A stretch of DNA of 64,000 nt from Distichodus sexfasciatus (Eukaryota; Chordata; Actinopteri; Characiformes; Distichodontidae): the NCBI GenBank assembly GCA_032718565.1, contig JAVGVS010000024.1, forward strand, positions 1,372,452-1,436,451, in the 5' to 3' direction. Below, piece by piece: positions 49,372 to 60,200 of the stretch. Position numbers and translations under genes: made by a program. The first letter of the stretch is position 1. Every line of letters begins with the position of its first letter. Below the pieces are notes generated by a model. That model ran no database searches. It had not been told where the DNA came from and was given only the letters and a program-made list of their open reading frames with translations.

Positions 49372-49633
49372 AGGATGGTCTCACTGCTTTTGGTTTCGCT
49401 TCCTCTCCTCCCCGTAGTGGTCATGGCGACCGCACTGTGTCGCTCTACGCTCTTGTCTCTCTGTCGCCGTTTGTGTGTGAAAGTGCTGAAGCTCCTCCGG
49501 GGTGGAGTGTGTGTGAGCAGCACACACGCCTACGTCTTCTCTCAATGTACACACGGCCAGGCGGCCAGCGTACTGGAAACCTTCCACCTGTACGCTTCCA
49601 CACACACCTCACTCAGCATCGGCCCTGAGAAAG
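49372..49633 (+). CDS. Methyltransferase-like gene, first coding exon
   Basis: The acceptor is a long CT run followed by CATGTCCAG. The ATG at 49375 directly follows, and a second in-frame Met lies at residue 17. The exon encodes the hydrophobic anchor, a Cys/Arg-rich linker and the loop ending GPEKG. It ends AAAG|GTGACT in phase 1. The residue order anchor, HAYVFSQCTHG, SVLETF, GPEKG follows the TOMT layout. Confidence 0.82.
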
Positions 49634-50578
49634 GTGACTAATGTGTGTGTATTTGTGAGTTTGGACCTGGTTTCCCCCTTAAAGACCTCAAAAGATAGAC
49701 AAACATGAGTTTTATCATTTTTTATGAATTGATGAAAATTATTTGAAAGTAAGGATGGGACGTCAGCAAAATAATTCAGAGACATGTTTAGTAGAGCTCA
49801 TAGACCTATTTTAACTTGTTGAAAAAGTGTATATTATGGGACCTTTAATAAGGCTTCATTCTCCCCCACATGTTCCATGTGGCTGGAAGGTGAGTTTGTG
49901 GAGGAGGTGGTGAGACGTGTTTCTCCTGTCAGAGTGCTGGAGTTGGGCACACACTGCGGCTACACGGCGGTGCGAATCCTGCGCCAGCTCCCTCACTCCG
50001 GCAAGCTGCTCACCGTGGAGCTGGATGAGCTCACTGCCGAGAAAGGGGAGGAGATCATCCTGGTAGCAGGTTTCAAACATACCCAAGTGTGTGCAACACA
50101 TTAACGGCAAAAATCGATTATTCCTTGAAATGATTAGTCATATTAATTATTGAATGTCATGGGCATTATTATTATTAAAGTCAGGGCAATTTTCCTTTTG
50201 CTTTATTGTTCCAAAAACTCCCACTTATAACATGTAAAATCTCGGGACCTCAATTCTCCCCAGTTCCAGGTTCTGAGCTGCTCTTCGGCGGAAGCCATCG
50301 CGGGTTTGGCGTCCCACCTGGGGGAGGACAGTCTGGACCTAGTGCTAATGGACCACGACCCTGCTGAGTACCTGCCGGACCTGCTGGCCTTGAGGAGCTC
50401 CAGGCTACTGTCTGCCAGCTGCGTTCTGCTGATCAACGGCACTCAGCAGGCCGGGGCTCAGGCCTTACTGCAGTACGTCGGTGCCAGGCCTCAACACTAC
50501 AGTGTAGGCCAGCAGCTACAGGACCTGTTGGAGATTCACTACCATGGGGCCACACTTCCAGAGGAGCGGGAGATTTAG
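49375..50578 (+). CDS. COMT/TOMT-family O-methyltransferase-like protein, probably catalytically degenerate (spliced)
   Basis: Three coding exons (49375-49633, 49890-50086, 50264-50578) join in frame to 256 residues, the usual length of TOMT and membrane COMT. Residues 1-17 (MVSLLLVSLPLLPVVVM) form a signal-anchor segment. Residues 80-87 (LSIGPEKG) match the N-terminal SAM contact loop. ELGTHCGYTAVR at 104-115 is the SAM-binding motif of the COMT/TOMT family, and Glu130 matches the ribose-binding acidic residue. By family alignment, Asp182 keeps one Mg ligand. The catalytic Lys of the HWK motif is Pro185, and the second Asp-Asn pair is Asn210-Gly211. The segment carrying the catechol-binding Glu near the C-terminus is shortened. 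I infer a membrane-anchored pseudo-methyltransferase. Whether it is a TOMT or a COMT paralogue cannot be settled here. An intact frame and good splice sites argue against a decayed gene. Confidence 0.82.
49760..49853. mobile_element. Inverted fragment of the AAAGGTCCCATATTAT MITE
   Basis: Reads as the reverse complement of 13378-13470: AAAGGTCCCATAATATACAC, AAGTTAAAATAGGTCT, GAGCTCTACTAAACATGTCT. It lies in the intron before the SAM-binding exon. Confidence 0.65.
49890..50086 (+). CDS. Methyltransferase-like gene, SAM-binding exon
   Basis: The acceptor GGCTGGAAG|GTGAG gives an exact family-like junction, KG-EFVEEVVRRV-SPVRVLELG. The exon encodes the Rossmann motif ELGTHCGY and TVELDE. Its donor CCCAA|GTGTGT is weaker than consensus. 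It is chosen because joining AGFKHTQ to FQVLSCSS keeps the same spacing as the family between the AGF motif and the next strand. Confidence 0.8.
50264..50578 (+). CDS. Methyltransferase-like gene, last exon
   Basis: The acceptor is TTCTCCCCAG. The exon has 104 codons and a TAG stop at 50576-50578. It carries the metal-site region (LVLMDHDPAEYLPD) and the CVLLINGT strand, where the enzyme family has an Asp-Asn pair. Possible ATTAAA poly(A) signals follow at 50809-50814 and 50855-50860. Confidence 0.83.
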   Translation, partial: FQVLSCSSAEAIAGLASHLGEDSLDLVLMDHDPAEYLPDLLALRSSRLLSASCVLLINGTQQAGAQALLQYVGARPQHYSVGQQLQDLLEIHYHGATLPEEREI

Positions 50579-50973
50579 TGCTATTGGGAAATCAAATGTG
50601 TGGTTTTATGTATGGGATATTCCAAAGAGAGTATAGAAATATAGTTTGAAATCATGATCAAACGATATTTCAAGGATTTATAAATGAAAGTGAGGTACTC
50701 TGCCCACTTTGAATATTTCGCTTTTCATTTCAGTAAGATTACAGTGTTTTGGCATTGTATGCATTGCTACAACTACTGGTGGGAGAGTTCTAAATATTGC
50801 ACAATTCAATTAAAAATACAGCAATATTTAATATAAGTTATATAGAAATAATGTATTAAAACTAGTGAAGCAAAAAAAAGTAAAAATTGCTCATTTAAGT
50901 TTAAAAATGTCATATTTAAAATACATTATATAGAAATAGTATATCATTTCTCCATCGGCTATTACATTCTGAA

Positions 50974-51035
50974 AGTGAGTGATTGTCATTGTGAACACAG
51001 CACAGCACACAGTGCACCATAAACAAAGTGTGAAT
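50974..51035 (-). repeat. SINE 3' tail fragment
   Basis: GTGAGTGATTGTCATTGTGA and ACAGCACAGCACACAGTGCACC are the inverse of the SINE tail at 11480-11527. The head is lost. Confidence 0.6.
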
Positions 51036-51320
51036 GAAATGTGTTTTTAATAAGATTCAATGAGTTTGCAGCAAGAAAATAATTACATTTTAGCTGTCAA
51101 AATACTTGATTTCCAACATTTTTGCCTTTATAATCCCTTAAATCAAAATGCTTTTGGGAAAATATAATATTTAATTGATTAATTTATATTTAATTTATTA
51201 TATTTACTTTATTTTATTGTTTTATTCTGGGATATTGTTAATATCACACCAAACAAGTTCCTGTTCTTACAGCCTTTATATTTATGGGTTCCTGTAAGCG
51301 CTTGTTCATGCTGCTGATCA

Positions 51321-51335
51321 CCACTAGGGCGCAGT
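51321..51335 (+). promoter_or_regulatory. CTCF-like motif CCACTAGGGCGCAGT
   Basis: One mismatch from the same consensus, on the opposite strand to the 48165 site. It lies between the methyltransferase-like gene and the pcdh12 3' end. Confidence 0.3.
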
Positions 51336-51401
51336 GTTCTCTACACCCAAATTTGTCACAAGCTATTGAAGTTGTACGACTACAGGATCTCTGGTTTTGC
51401 T

Positions 51402-51461
51402 GTGTGTGTGTGTGTGTGTGTGTCTGTGTCTGTGTCTGTGTCTGTGTGTGTGTGTGTGTGT
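51402..51461. repeat. GT microsatellite with CTGTGT interruptions
   Basis: About 60 bp of (GT)n interrupted by four TCTGTG units, between the methyltransferase-like gene and the pcdh12 3' end. Confidence 0.85.
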
Positions 51462-52256
51462 TTTATTGAAATAAGAATTCTGTTCCACGTAATATTTATA
51501 AAAATGTTTATTTCATTAATACAGTATATAAACCAACATATTTACAAAGTGCCATCAGTTGTCCATGTCAAAAAGCACCAGACGTTGTCTATTAAACCTT
51601 GTGAAAAAGTCTACACCTTGAGTCTTGAATTTAATCTCTTAAGGCACTTTACTGATTATGGATTTTTTCAATTCTAAGACTTAGCTGGTCTTTTGTCTCT
51701 GCTATGTTCCGCCCTACAGTTGTGTGCGTGTGTGAGATGCTGAAAACAGCATCCACACACACTGTTTAGCGCCACTGCAAATTCCACTTGATAGAATATT
51801 TACAATAAAGAGGGGAGGAGTTAATATCTATTAGGGCAATGAAAGTAGCTTTGCTTAGGATCCATTGTGGTAGAACAGTTCACAGATTCCTTCTCAAAGA
51901 CGGGCCTTGTCCTGTTAGTGTTTAGTCTTGACTCAAACAAAAGAACAGCTTCCTTCATGGATTCCACACAGAATTCACAAGGTCCCGTAAACTATTTTGT
52001 GAGAAAAGCACCACAGCTTTGGTGACTGTGTGACGAAGGGTTGGGTTACAATCTGAGGAGAAAAGACTGAATGTGTCCCTGTCTTGATTTCAGTTACTCT
52101 TGGTTGAAAACGTTGTTAATGGTCTTATAAAATTTGGGGTTTTGCCTCAGTTTGGCTTGGTCTGTGCCAGACAGACCTAAAAGAATGACACGAAAAATCT
52201 TAGGTCTGCTCTACTATGAGAAGTTACTCTTAGCAACATAAGAAGAAGCCATAATG
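51462..52256 (-). other. pcdh12: Probable pcdh12 3' untranslated region
   Basis: No coding signal is seen downstream of the pcdh12 stop. Two minus-strand AATAAA hexamers (TTTATT at 51507-51512 and 51462-51467) lie about 750-790 bp past the stop and could end the transcript just before the GT microsatellite. This is inferred from hexamers only. Confidence 0.35.
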
Positions 52257-52687
52257 TCAGTAATGGTTTGGAGCGGCACAATGCATTGTGGACAGCTTTG
52301 ACTGCTTTTCATTGGGCCCCTGATGACGCGTCGCTGGACAGACTGGATTCAGATCCAGACCCAGTGATCGCCGGTAAGCAGCCGAGAGCCTATAAAGCAT
52401 GTCGGCTGGCGGTCTTGGCTGGGACTCTGCTTTCTGCGACATTAGCATCTCGAACAGCGAGCTGACCTCCGATATCAGTGCCTGACCTCCCAGGGGACCG
52501 ACCTTCTCTGCCGTTTTACCAAAGGTGGAGAAGGAGGTGGAGTCGTCAAGGTCAACTATGGAGGGGTGCCGGCCATCGGGAGATGGTGGTCCGTCGGGGA
52601 CGTAAAGGTTTTCGTGATAGTCGCTGGTCAGCGGGAGGGAAAGTCGAGCTATCCACGCCGGGTCGGGAACGTCAGAGAAAACGTCGT
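52257..52687 (-). CDS. pcdh12: pcdh12 terminal coding exon
   Basis: The acceptor TTTCTCTCTCCTTTCCAG is followed by 431 nt ending in TGA at 52259-52257. It encodes DPAWIARLSLPLTSDYHEN, an acidic/Ser stretch with SFSTFGKTAEK, the helix-like SEVSSLFEMLMSQKAE and LYRLSAAYRRSLGLDL, then a short divergent tail ending APNHY. The order of these motifs matches the mammalian PCDH12 C-terminus. The exon is 7.5 kb downstream of the preceding one and out of frame with any long single open frame, so ORF-based annotation would miss most of it. Confidence 0.92.
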
Positions 52688-55600
52688 CTGGAAAGGAGAG
52701 AGAAATGTGGTCAGGGCATATGTCAGTTTTGCTGGATAGACTGGGACTAAAATACAGCCCTGGACTTTCTCCCAGATAGGCTGACTAACTGGACTTTTAG
52801 GATTCCCTACGGGTTTTATCCCTGGACAAATGATCATATTAGAGCCTCCTGCTGTTGTTGGCTGTTAGACACGCAAAATCTTGGTTATTGAACAGGGCAG
52901 GCAGACGGCCATGCACTGGACGGCCATTCTGGACTTTTCCAAAACCCACAGATTGCTGAGAGGTGACTCAACACTTTTGCAAAATACTGTAAATTGTGAA
53001 TAAACGAAGTTTGTCCACATGAATGTGAAAGTGAGTGATTGAAAGTGAGTGATTATTTGTCATTGTGACCACACCACAGCACAGCACACAGTGCCCCACA
53101 ACGAAATGTGACCTCTGCATTTGACCCATCCGTGTGTAGTGTTCTTGGTCCATTTATGCCTTCACATTTTGCACAGTACTATATAATCAGAATAAATGAG
53201 TGGTGACTCAAAACTTTTGTAAAACATCATGCATTCTGGGAGAGGAGAGAGAAACGTCGTCAGGACAAATTTCCTTTTTTTGGACTCTACCAATCAATTT
53301 TGAGGCCTGTAATTCTCAAAAATAGAAAGCGCTACAACAAATGCCGGCTCTTTGGAAGCAAAGTGTAGAAATGAGATGTGGCTAAAGACGTTTCGACAGC
53401 ACTGTACATTCAGAATGAAGGAAGCGTGTCCAGATTTCAAGGTGAGGATCACAATGGCAAAAATATTCATCCTCTTTCCCCTCCAAACAAAGGAGCAGGC
53501 ATGGAGGAATAACAGGATGAGAGGAAATGATGAGAGGAGGAGTGCATTTATCTTTATTTAGTGAGTAGGCATTTCCTTTGGCCGCTGATTCGCGCAAAAT
53601 GCAGCTGTTTACTGCACTTGAGGTTCCACGCAAACAAGCATGTGTAGAAATCTGAGGCAACACATGCAGTTTTGAGCTTCTTCATTACATTCAAGCATCA
53701 TGAATCAAGAAAAACCAACATGGATGACCATATTGACCTGCTTCTATTTCAGAAGATTTGGGGTTTTTTTTTTATGAAACAACATTTACAGTGCTTTTGT
53801 GATATGTGTGGTATTTAAATGTAGCTCTTCCAATAAGTGGAATAAAGCTTTATTATTTGATTTTTACAGTATGTTTGTAACCAACACATTACTACCAATG
53901 AGCTGATATATATTTTTGCAAAGGTTTTGCATCATAACTAAAGGGGTTTGAGTAAATGTTTATTAAAAGGCTTGTGTTAGCAATTCGTCTAGTTTCTACT
54001 TTCCGTTGCTTCTTCTACTTATGTGAGCGTGTATTGAACTCGAAAAACATTCCAAAGTCCAGTATTTTCCTTTCAACAAGTTTAATAACAAAAAAAAACT
54101 GGAAATGTTTAACGGTCAAAAAACTGTGTCGCTCAAATCTTACATGAAAAACAAAATACCCGCTCTTGCCGGAAATGACATCATCATCATTTTCAATATT
54201 TATAAGGAACATATTAAATTATTAAAATACAATTGTTTAACAATTACTTAATCCAAACGAATATTTTTCATACATCATTATAAATAAACAAATAACTTAA
54301 ATGGCTCTTACAAGGCTCATTTTTTGATGGTTTGTCTGGAATGTAAAACGCTCATTTATCAGTAATTATTTAGTAATAGAGGATAATGTACATAGTGTGC
54401 TAAATGTGTTACAATTAGGTCCACCAAATATGTTTTTTGCGCTGAAAGCATCTTTTTTTAATACAAATCCTATGAGCTTCAGCCGTCAGAGCGTTCGACT
54501 GTTATAACACGGCTGCGCTCGTCAATGTCACTTCTCTCTTGTTAGCCAATCAAAATCGAGGAAGGGGCGGGACATACACTGTCGAGAACTTACTAACAGC
54601 AACGAAACTACCGATCTCAAAGTAACACGTTACAATGTTTACTGACTGCCTTTAATGTTGATAATGAACCCAACCGCCACCAGTAGAAACGAACGTGGAA
54701 GTGGTCGAGCTTTTTCATAACTTAGCAACAACAAGCGCTGAGAGAAGCGTCGAGAAAGTGCTCTGGAAGTGAGGTTTTGACTGCCCTCAGCGCCAAAAAC
54801 CGCATTCGATGGACACCCAGGGTCTGTTTACTATAGATTAAGGCAATTTACCGTTGATTCCAATTAATACATTTATTTAATCATTTACTATATCCCTTAC
54901 AAACGTACTCTTCTATTAGTATTGATCGTTTCCTGATCCATGAGCCTTGCATCATAATGAGCGCCAGATTTTTTTTTTCAAGTCCAAGTATTCTCTTAAC
55001 TTGTATCTGATTAATTTCTAAATTGCTTTAACGCTCTCAGTCAGGGAACTGCTCGTTTCTGCCGTACCCCGCACTGGTTTGATCTGAATCGTGGTGTATC
55101 CGTGTGTGCAAATGTGCAGCTGCACTACGCTAACTGGTCTCCAGTTGCAAAACTAATTGGGATCACGGTCAACGGAAATCTGCAGCCCGCCGGCCTTGAG
55201 CTGTACTAATCTAATCACCACCAGATCCTTCATCCTCCACACACTCACCCACCCAAATAAAATATTAGTGTTGTAGTACCGGTCTGAGGCCAGTTTTTAA
55301 AAGTCTCGGTCTTGTCTCGGACTCGGCCGTGTTTGTACGCGGTCTTGTCATGGACTCGGACAAAGAGGACTCGGGATTTTATTTCAAGACCAGCAACTCT
55401 AAGAATATTGCTATTAAAACTCTTTCAGACCGACACATTGTTTATTAATTAGTTTTAATAACTCAGCATCCCTTTAACTTACAGAAACCAAACACATACC
55501 ATCAAAAATCACAAGACTTTTAACTTAATGGACATTAAATTTATTCCTCTGTATGTGAAATTATTTCGTGTAATTCCGTGCACAAAAAGTGGAGTAATTG

Positions 55601-57237
55601 CGTAAAAAGGCATTAATTACATGATCCGCGATGTAAACACTCGGATTAGTGTTCGCAAAAATGTAGTTCTCTTCCAGAAAGGCCAAAAGTAGCTCATTTT
55701 ATAAGCCAAAAAATAAAATATAAGTAAAAATAAATATAGAAAAATGCATTATTTGTTATGAAATTATTTTATTCTGTATCCAGATAGATACCAAATGCAT
55801 GCATGTTCCACTTATTTGTGGTGTAAAACATGCATTGTTCCAGTCTCGGTCTCGACTCGGTCTTGGCCCTGCCTTGGCCTCAACACACTCTGGTCTTGGT
55901 CATGTCTCAGTCTCGGTTTAGGTAGTCTTGTCTCCAACTCTACTACATATACACAAAATGCCTCACAACATTCTCTACCTTGAAATGTAGAACCTTTAAT
56001 GTTGATAATGAACCAAACCGCCACCAATCCACTTCACATCATCACAAATAAACCCCACTTATCTCTCAGTTCTCTCATTATCTACTGCAAACTCGAGCTA
56101 AATCCTATCAAAGACGAATGAACTAGCGAATCTTGTTTGTGTCTTTTACTTCAGCTCCTGGCTGTTTGTTTTTGAACGGGATGATGAGGCTGTTAGAGGA
56201 TAGCAGAGATGCTAGCGAGATTCCTGTGGCTCTCGACCACACATGCATCATCAAACGTCTGCGCGAGGCAGCTGCCTCCACTCAACACACACACACACAC
56301 ACACACAGCTTCCTTGTTTCTTTTTTTACCCTTATTTCTCGGAGAGACCTTAAAAGTGACAGCACTAAGTAGCTGTCCAGATGAAAGCCAGTTAGAAAGA
56401 AAGGATACATAGATGAATCACTTAAACGATACTGGAGTGTGTGTGTGTGTGCGTTTTCCCACATGGTAGGCAATGATCAAATGATCAAATAAACCCACAT
56501 TGCCCACATCACTCAACAGGCTCACAACCTTTAAACACTTGAGATCCCTCACATCAGTGAAACAGACGAGACTTGTAACTCCACTATAGCCCTTTTCTAA
56601 AGTTTACACACACTCACACACTCCGCAAACACACACACACACTTCTTGCTTCCACTTGAAAAAAGTCTTGTGTTCTCCCCCTCTCTCTTCTGTGTTTGTC
56701 AAAATTCGTTTCAGTAGGAAACTGTGGCGATCTTGTTAAACTCTTAGAAAATCATTATTTTCTGATTAAAGCCAGACACAGGTTTCAGATCTGGTATGAA
56801 GTCTGACCACAAGTGAACGCCACCACACCAGAAGGTTTCCACTGCAGAAGCATCTGGTCAACACTTGCTTTACCTTCTGACTTAACTGACTTAAAAACTT
56901 GTGTAATATTGTTCAGAGTAGAGAGTTTTCCATGTGATTGGTTTTTTTTAGAAGGTTGTGTGTGACCTGACTGTCCCCTCAGAGATTTTTGTGGCCTTCC
57001 AGGGACATTTTTGTTTATAAAGCACCACAGTTGTGGAATAAACTTCCTATTAGCGTTAAGACCTACCTCTTTAGTCAGTCTTTTGGATATTAAAGTCCCT
57101 TTTTCTTAAGGTAAAGGCGAGATCTGGCGGTTCATGGTAGTTTGAGATTAAAGGTGAAAGGGGGCATTGGGCATTCTTTACATCTAGGAATTATGGAAGT
57201 CCATATAAGTATTAAACAAAGAGAGCAAGATATGATT

Positions 57238-57291
<54 letters not shown>

Positions 57292-60200
57292 AATGTGGAA
57301 TGTTACAGCTTCTCTACTGTCCTATGGGAATGACCTGGCTTGTGTGGGGTCAGATCAGCAAGTAAAAACCAGAGAAGGAATATAAGCGAGTAAAAGAGAG
57401 GACGGCTCCAGGGAGATACTGACACCATGAACTCACTGTCTTGAACACACACACGCACATACACAAATGCTCCTCTCTTCCAACCAAGGCTCTTCCTCCC
57501 ATTGCTCCATTGTTTTTGCCTGTATGACAAGGATGAGAAAGAGGAAAAAATGCCCTAGGACAGAGAAGTTATGGCATCTAGGGGTGTGTGTGTGTGTGTG
57601 TGTGTGGAGGGAGCAATCAAGGAGGCTCGCCAACAGCAACAGTATGATATTACCACCTCCAAGCCCATGTGAGTCAGTGCTTAGTAAAGGTAAGCAGAAA
57701 GCAGTAAAGCGAGAGGTGAAACGGGAACCTGCAGGACGAGACAGAAATCCCCAACTCTGGCCCAGAGGCACTCAACCTTCTTCAGCAGAAAAATAAAAGC
57801 AGAAAGCAGTCGGGCGTCTTTGATTTGCAGGAACAAAAGCAGCAACTCCCCCCACATCTCCATCATCCGACCCCGGTGAAGTTCACGTGGTGAAATCCCA
57901 AACAATAGGTGGAAGGAACCCCACATTCACATTTACTAACACTCTACACAGAGGAAGGTATGAGGCTGAAAACAACAAACACTCATCGAATGCTTACAGT
58001 GTATGAGCAACATGTACAATGTGTGTGACTAATACATTGACTAATAATTACTTGTTATGACCTTTTAAAATCATTAAATGTACATTTTGGATTTTTATTA
58101 CTACTATTGATATGAATAATAATGAGCTGAATTACAGTTGCGTATCGATACCAATATATCATTCATTCATTCATTCATTCATTCTCTGAACCGCTTAATC
58201 CCTATCAGGGACCGGGAACCACATGCGCAAGGCGGGGACCGAACCTGGGCAGGCGCCAACACACCACAGGGCACTCACACAATCACACTCACATTCACAC
58301 CTTACGGTGCCAAGTTAGAGTCGTCAATTAACCTGTATTGCATGCTTTTGGACTGTGGGAGGGAAACCACGCAAACACGGGGAGAGCATGCAAACCCCAC
58401 GCAGAAAGGTCCTACAGTTGACCCGAGTATCGAACCCAGGACCTTTTCACTGTGAGGCGGCAGTGCTAACGACTGTCACCATGCCACCCACCTGATATTA
58501 TAAATATCATAAATAATATTACGAGCACTATAATTCTAGCATTATAATTCATATAATTATGACTCATCTGTAGTATATATAATTTGGGATATTACAAATA
58601 CCTGGCACAACTATGAAGATTTCCAAAGTTTTGATTTATTAACTTTTATTAAAAATAATAACTGCAAAATAAGAAAACACTTGAGTCATCTGTGTATTTT
58701 TCCCTGATATTTCCACAACTCTAGTACAGGACAATAGACTGATAAGTGATGTTGTGTTGCTGGGATAACAGAAAGAAACCCTGCATTTGTTTTCAGAAAC
58801 CAGCTAAAATTTCCTGCTTAGTTGTTTGCTGATATTAACTGTCAACAAAAATATTTGCCACAGCTCATTATCAATTTAGGACGTTAATTTCCGTGACATT
58901 CCTGCACGTGATGCTGGGATAATGTCACCAAAACAAGTGTTGAGTTTCACCAAAGTTCAGCTTAAATGTCTAGTGTGGAAATCATGCTGAAAGATGAGTG
59001 GTTTTAGTTTTCATCACCGCTGCAGTGCCCTTGGGAGTGGACCTTCTTTGAAATGACGTTGGCAGGTCTCTGGATTATAGGGTTCTGTTTGAAGTGTAAT
59101 TCTTAAGATAGTCTCAAATCTACTGTTCAGTTCAACTCCCGGTTCAACTATTTTATAAGGAATATCTACCTCATAAAATCCACTAATGATCGCATAATAA
59201 AGTCAATTTGATTTAGAAAGTCTACTTTATAGATGGATTTCTTGAAGAACAATCAGACTGAAACCCATCGGTTGCCTGGACAAAATCTCTGTGCCACTTT
59301 CTGCCTTCCTAACCACTGGTCAGTTTCTGACCACAGGACTACAGTCAACCTGCAATTATCCTCAAAACAACAGTGACAGCAACCGGCTAGTGGGTGTTAT
59401 GCTGGTAGTGTATAAGGCATGGCAGAATTGCTTGAGTTTTTATCATCCTTAGTATCACTACTAGGTTGAAAGGGGTCAATAATCCCATATTAAAGATGAA
59501 TGTTTCTAAGGAATAAAACATGACATTTATTTAAATTTAAATAACTTAATATGGCAACAGATGGATCATAATCTGTAAGAGTCATTCATATAGACCTACA
59601 ATGTGGTTTATGAGATTCCTTGATAATATAATTAATAATTACAGTAGATATTAGGTATTCCCATAGTCCGGTACCCATAAGCTTTACTAAAGGAATGGAG
59701 TGAATTAACGTAGGTACACTCTCAGAATGAATGTGTAGAAAAATTACACAAATCACCTATAGCACTTTAGTTTACACAGTTTGTGTTATGCTTAATAAAA
59801 TTGTGTTGGAAAAAGTGATATCTTTTACCCATAGCTTTAGCACTGTGTAATTTTAAATTATATACAACATGTCCATTTGTTCACAGCATTCAACACAATA
59901 AGTGTAACCAAGGACAGCACGTGTTAATATTATACATCTTTGTGTTACCTTTCTTGACACATTCACTGTGTCAAAAGTGTTAACATAGTAAATGTGTTAA
60001 AATGAACACAAGAAACACTGTCCCAAAACTCACCCATTTACAGTATGTGTAAGAAATTGATACGGTTTGTGTCCAATTTAACACATATTTTCTAAGAGTT
60101 TATAAAATAAGAATCTCAAACGTTATAAATTGAGCTTGACCTAATTGGATCATAACTATTCTAAGTATAAATTGCTGAAAATGACTCACCGGGGCTTAGT

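Larger units (their letters stand above)
52688..60189. other. pcdh12: pcdh12 last intron (7.5 kb)
   Basis: Lies between donor CCCCG|GTGAGT and acceptor CCTTTCCAG. It holds SINE tails, a hAT-like element at 55268-55946, CA/GT microsatellites (56283-56308, 57238-57290, 57585-57606), a long SINE-like repeat at 58155-58492 and a MITE near 59716-60100. No further exon or nested gene was found. Confidence 0.8.

Noticed and set aside
49877..50104. Start of the SAM-binding protein at the in-exon-looking MWLEGEF
   Set aside because: MWLE lies in the intron; the acceptor at 49888-49889 and the KG-EF junction fit the family exactly.
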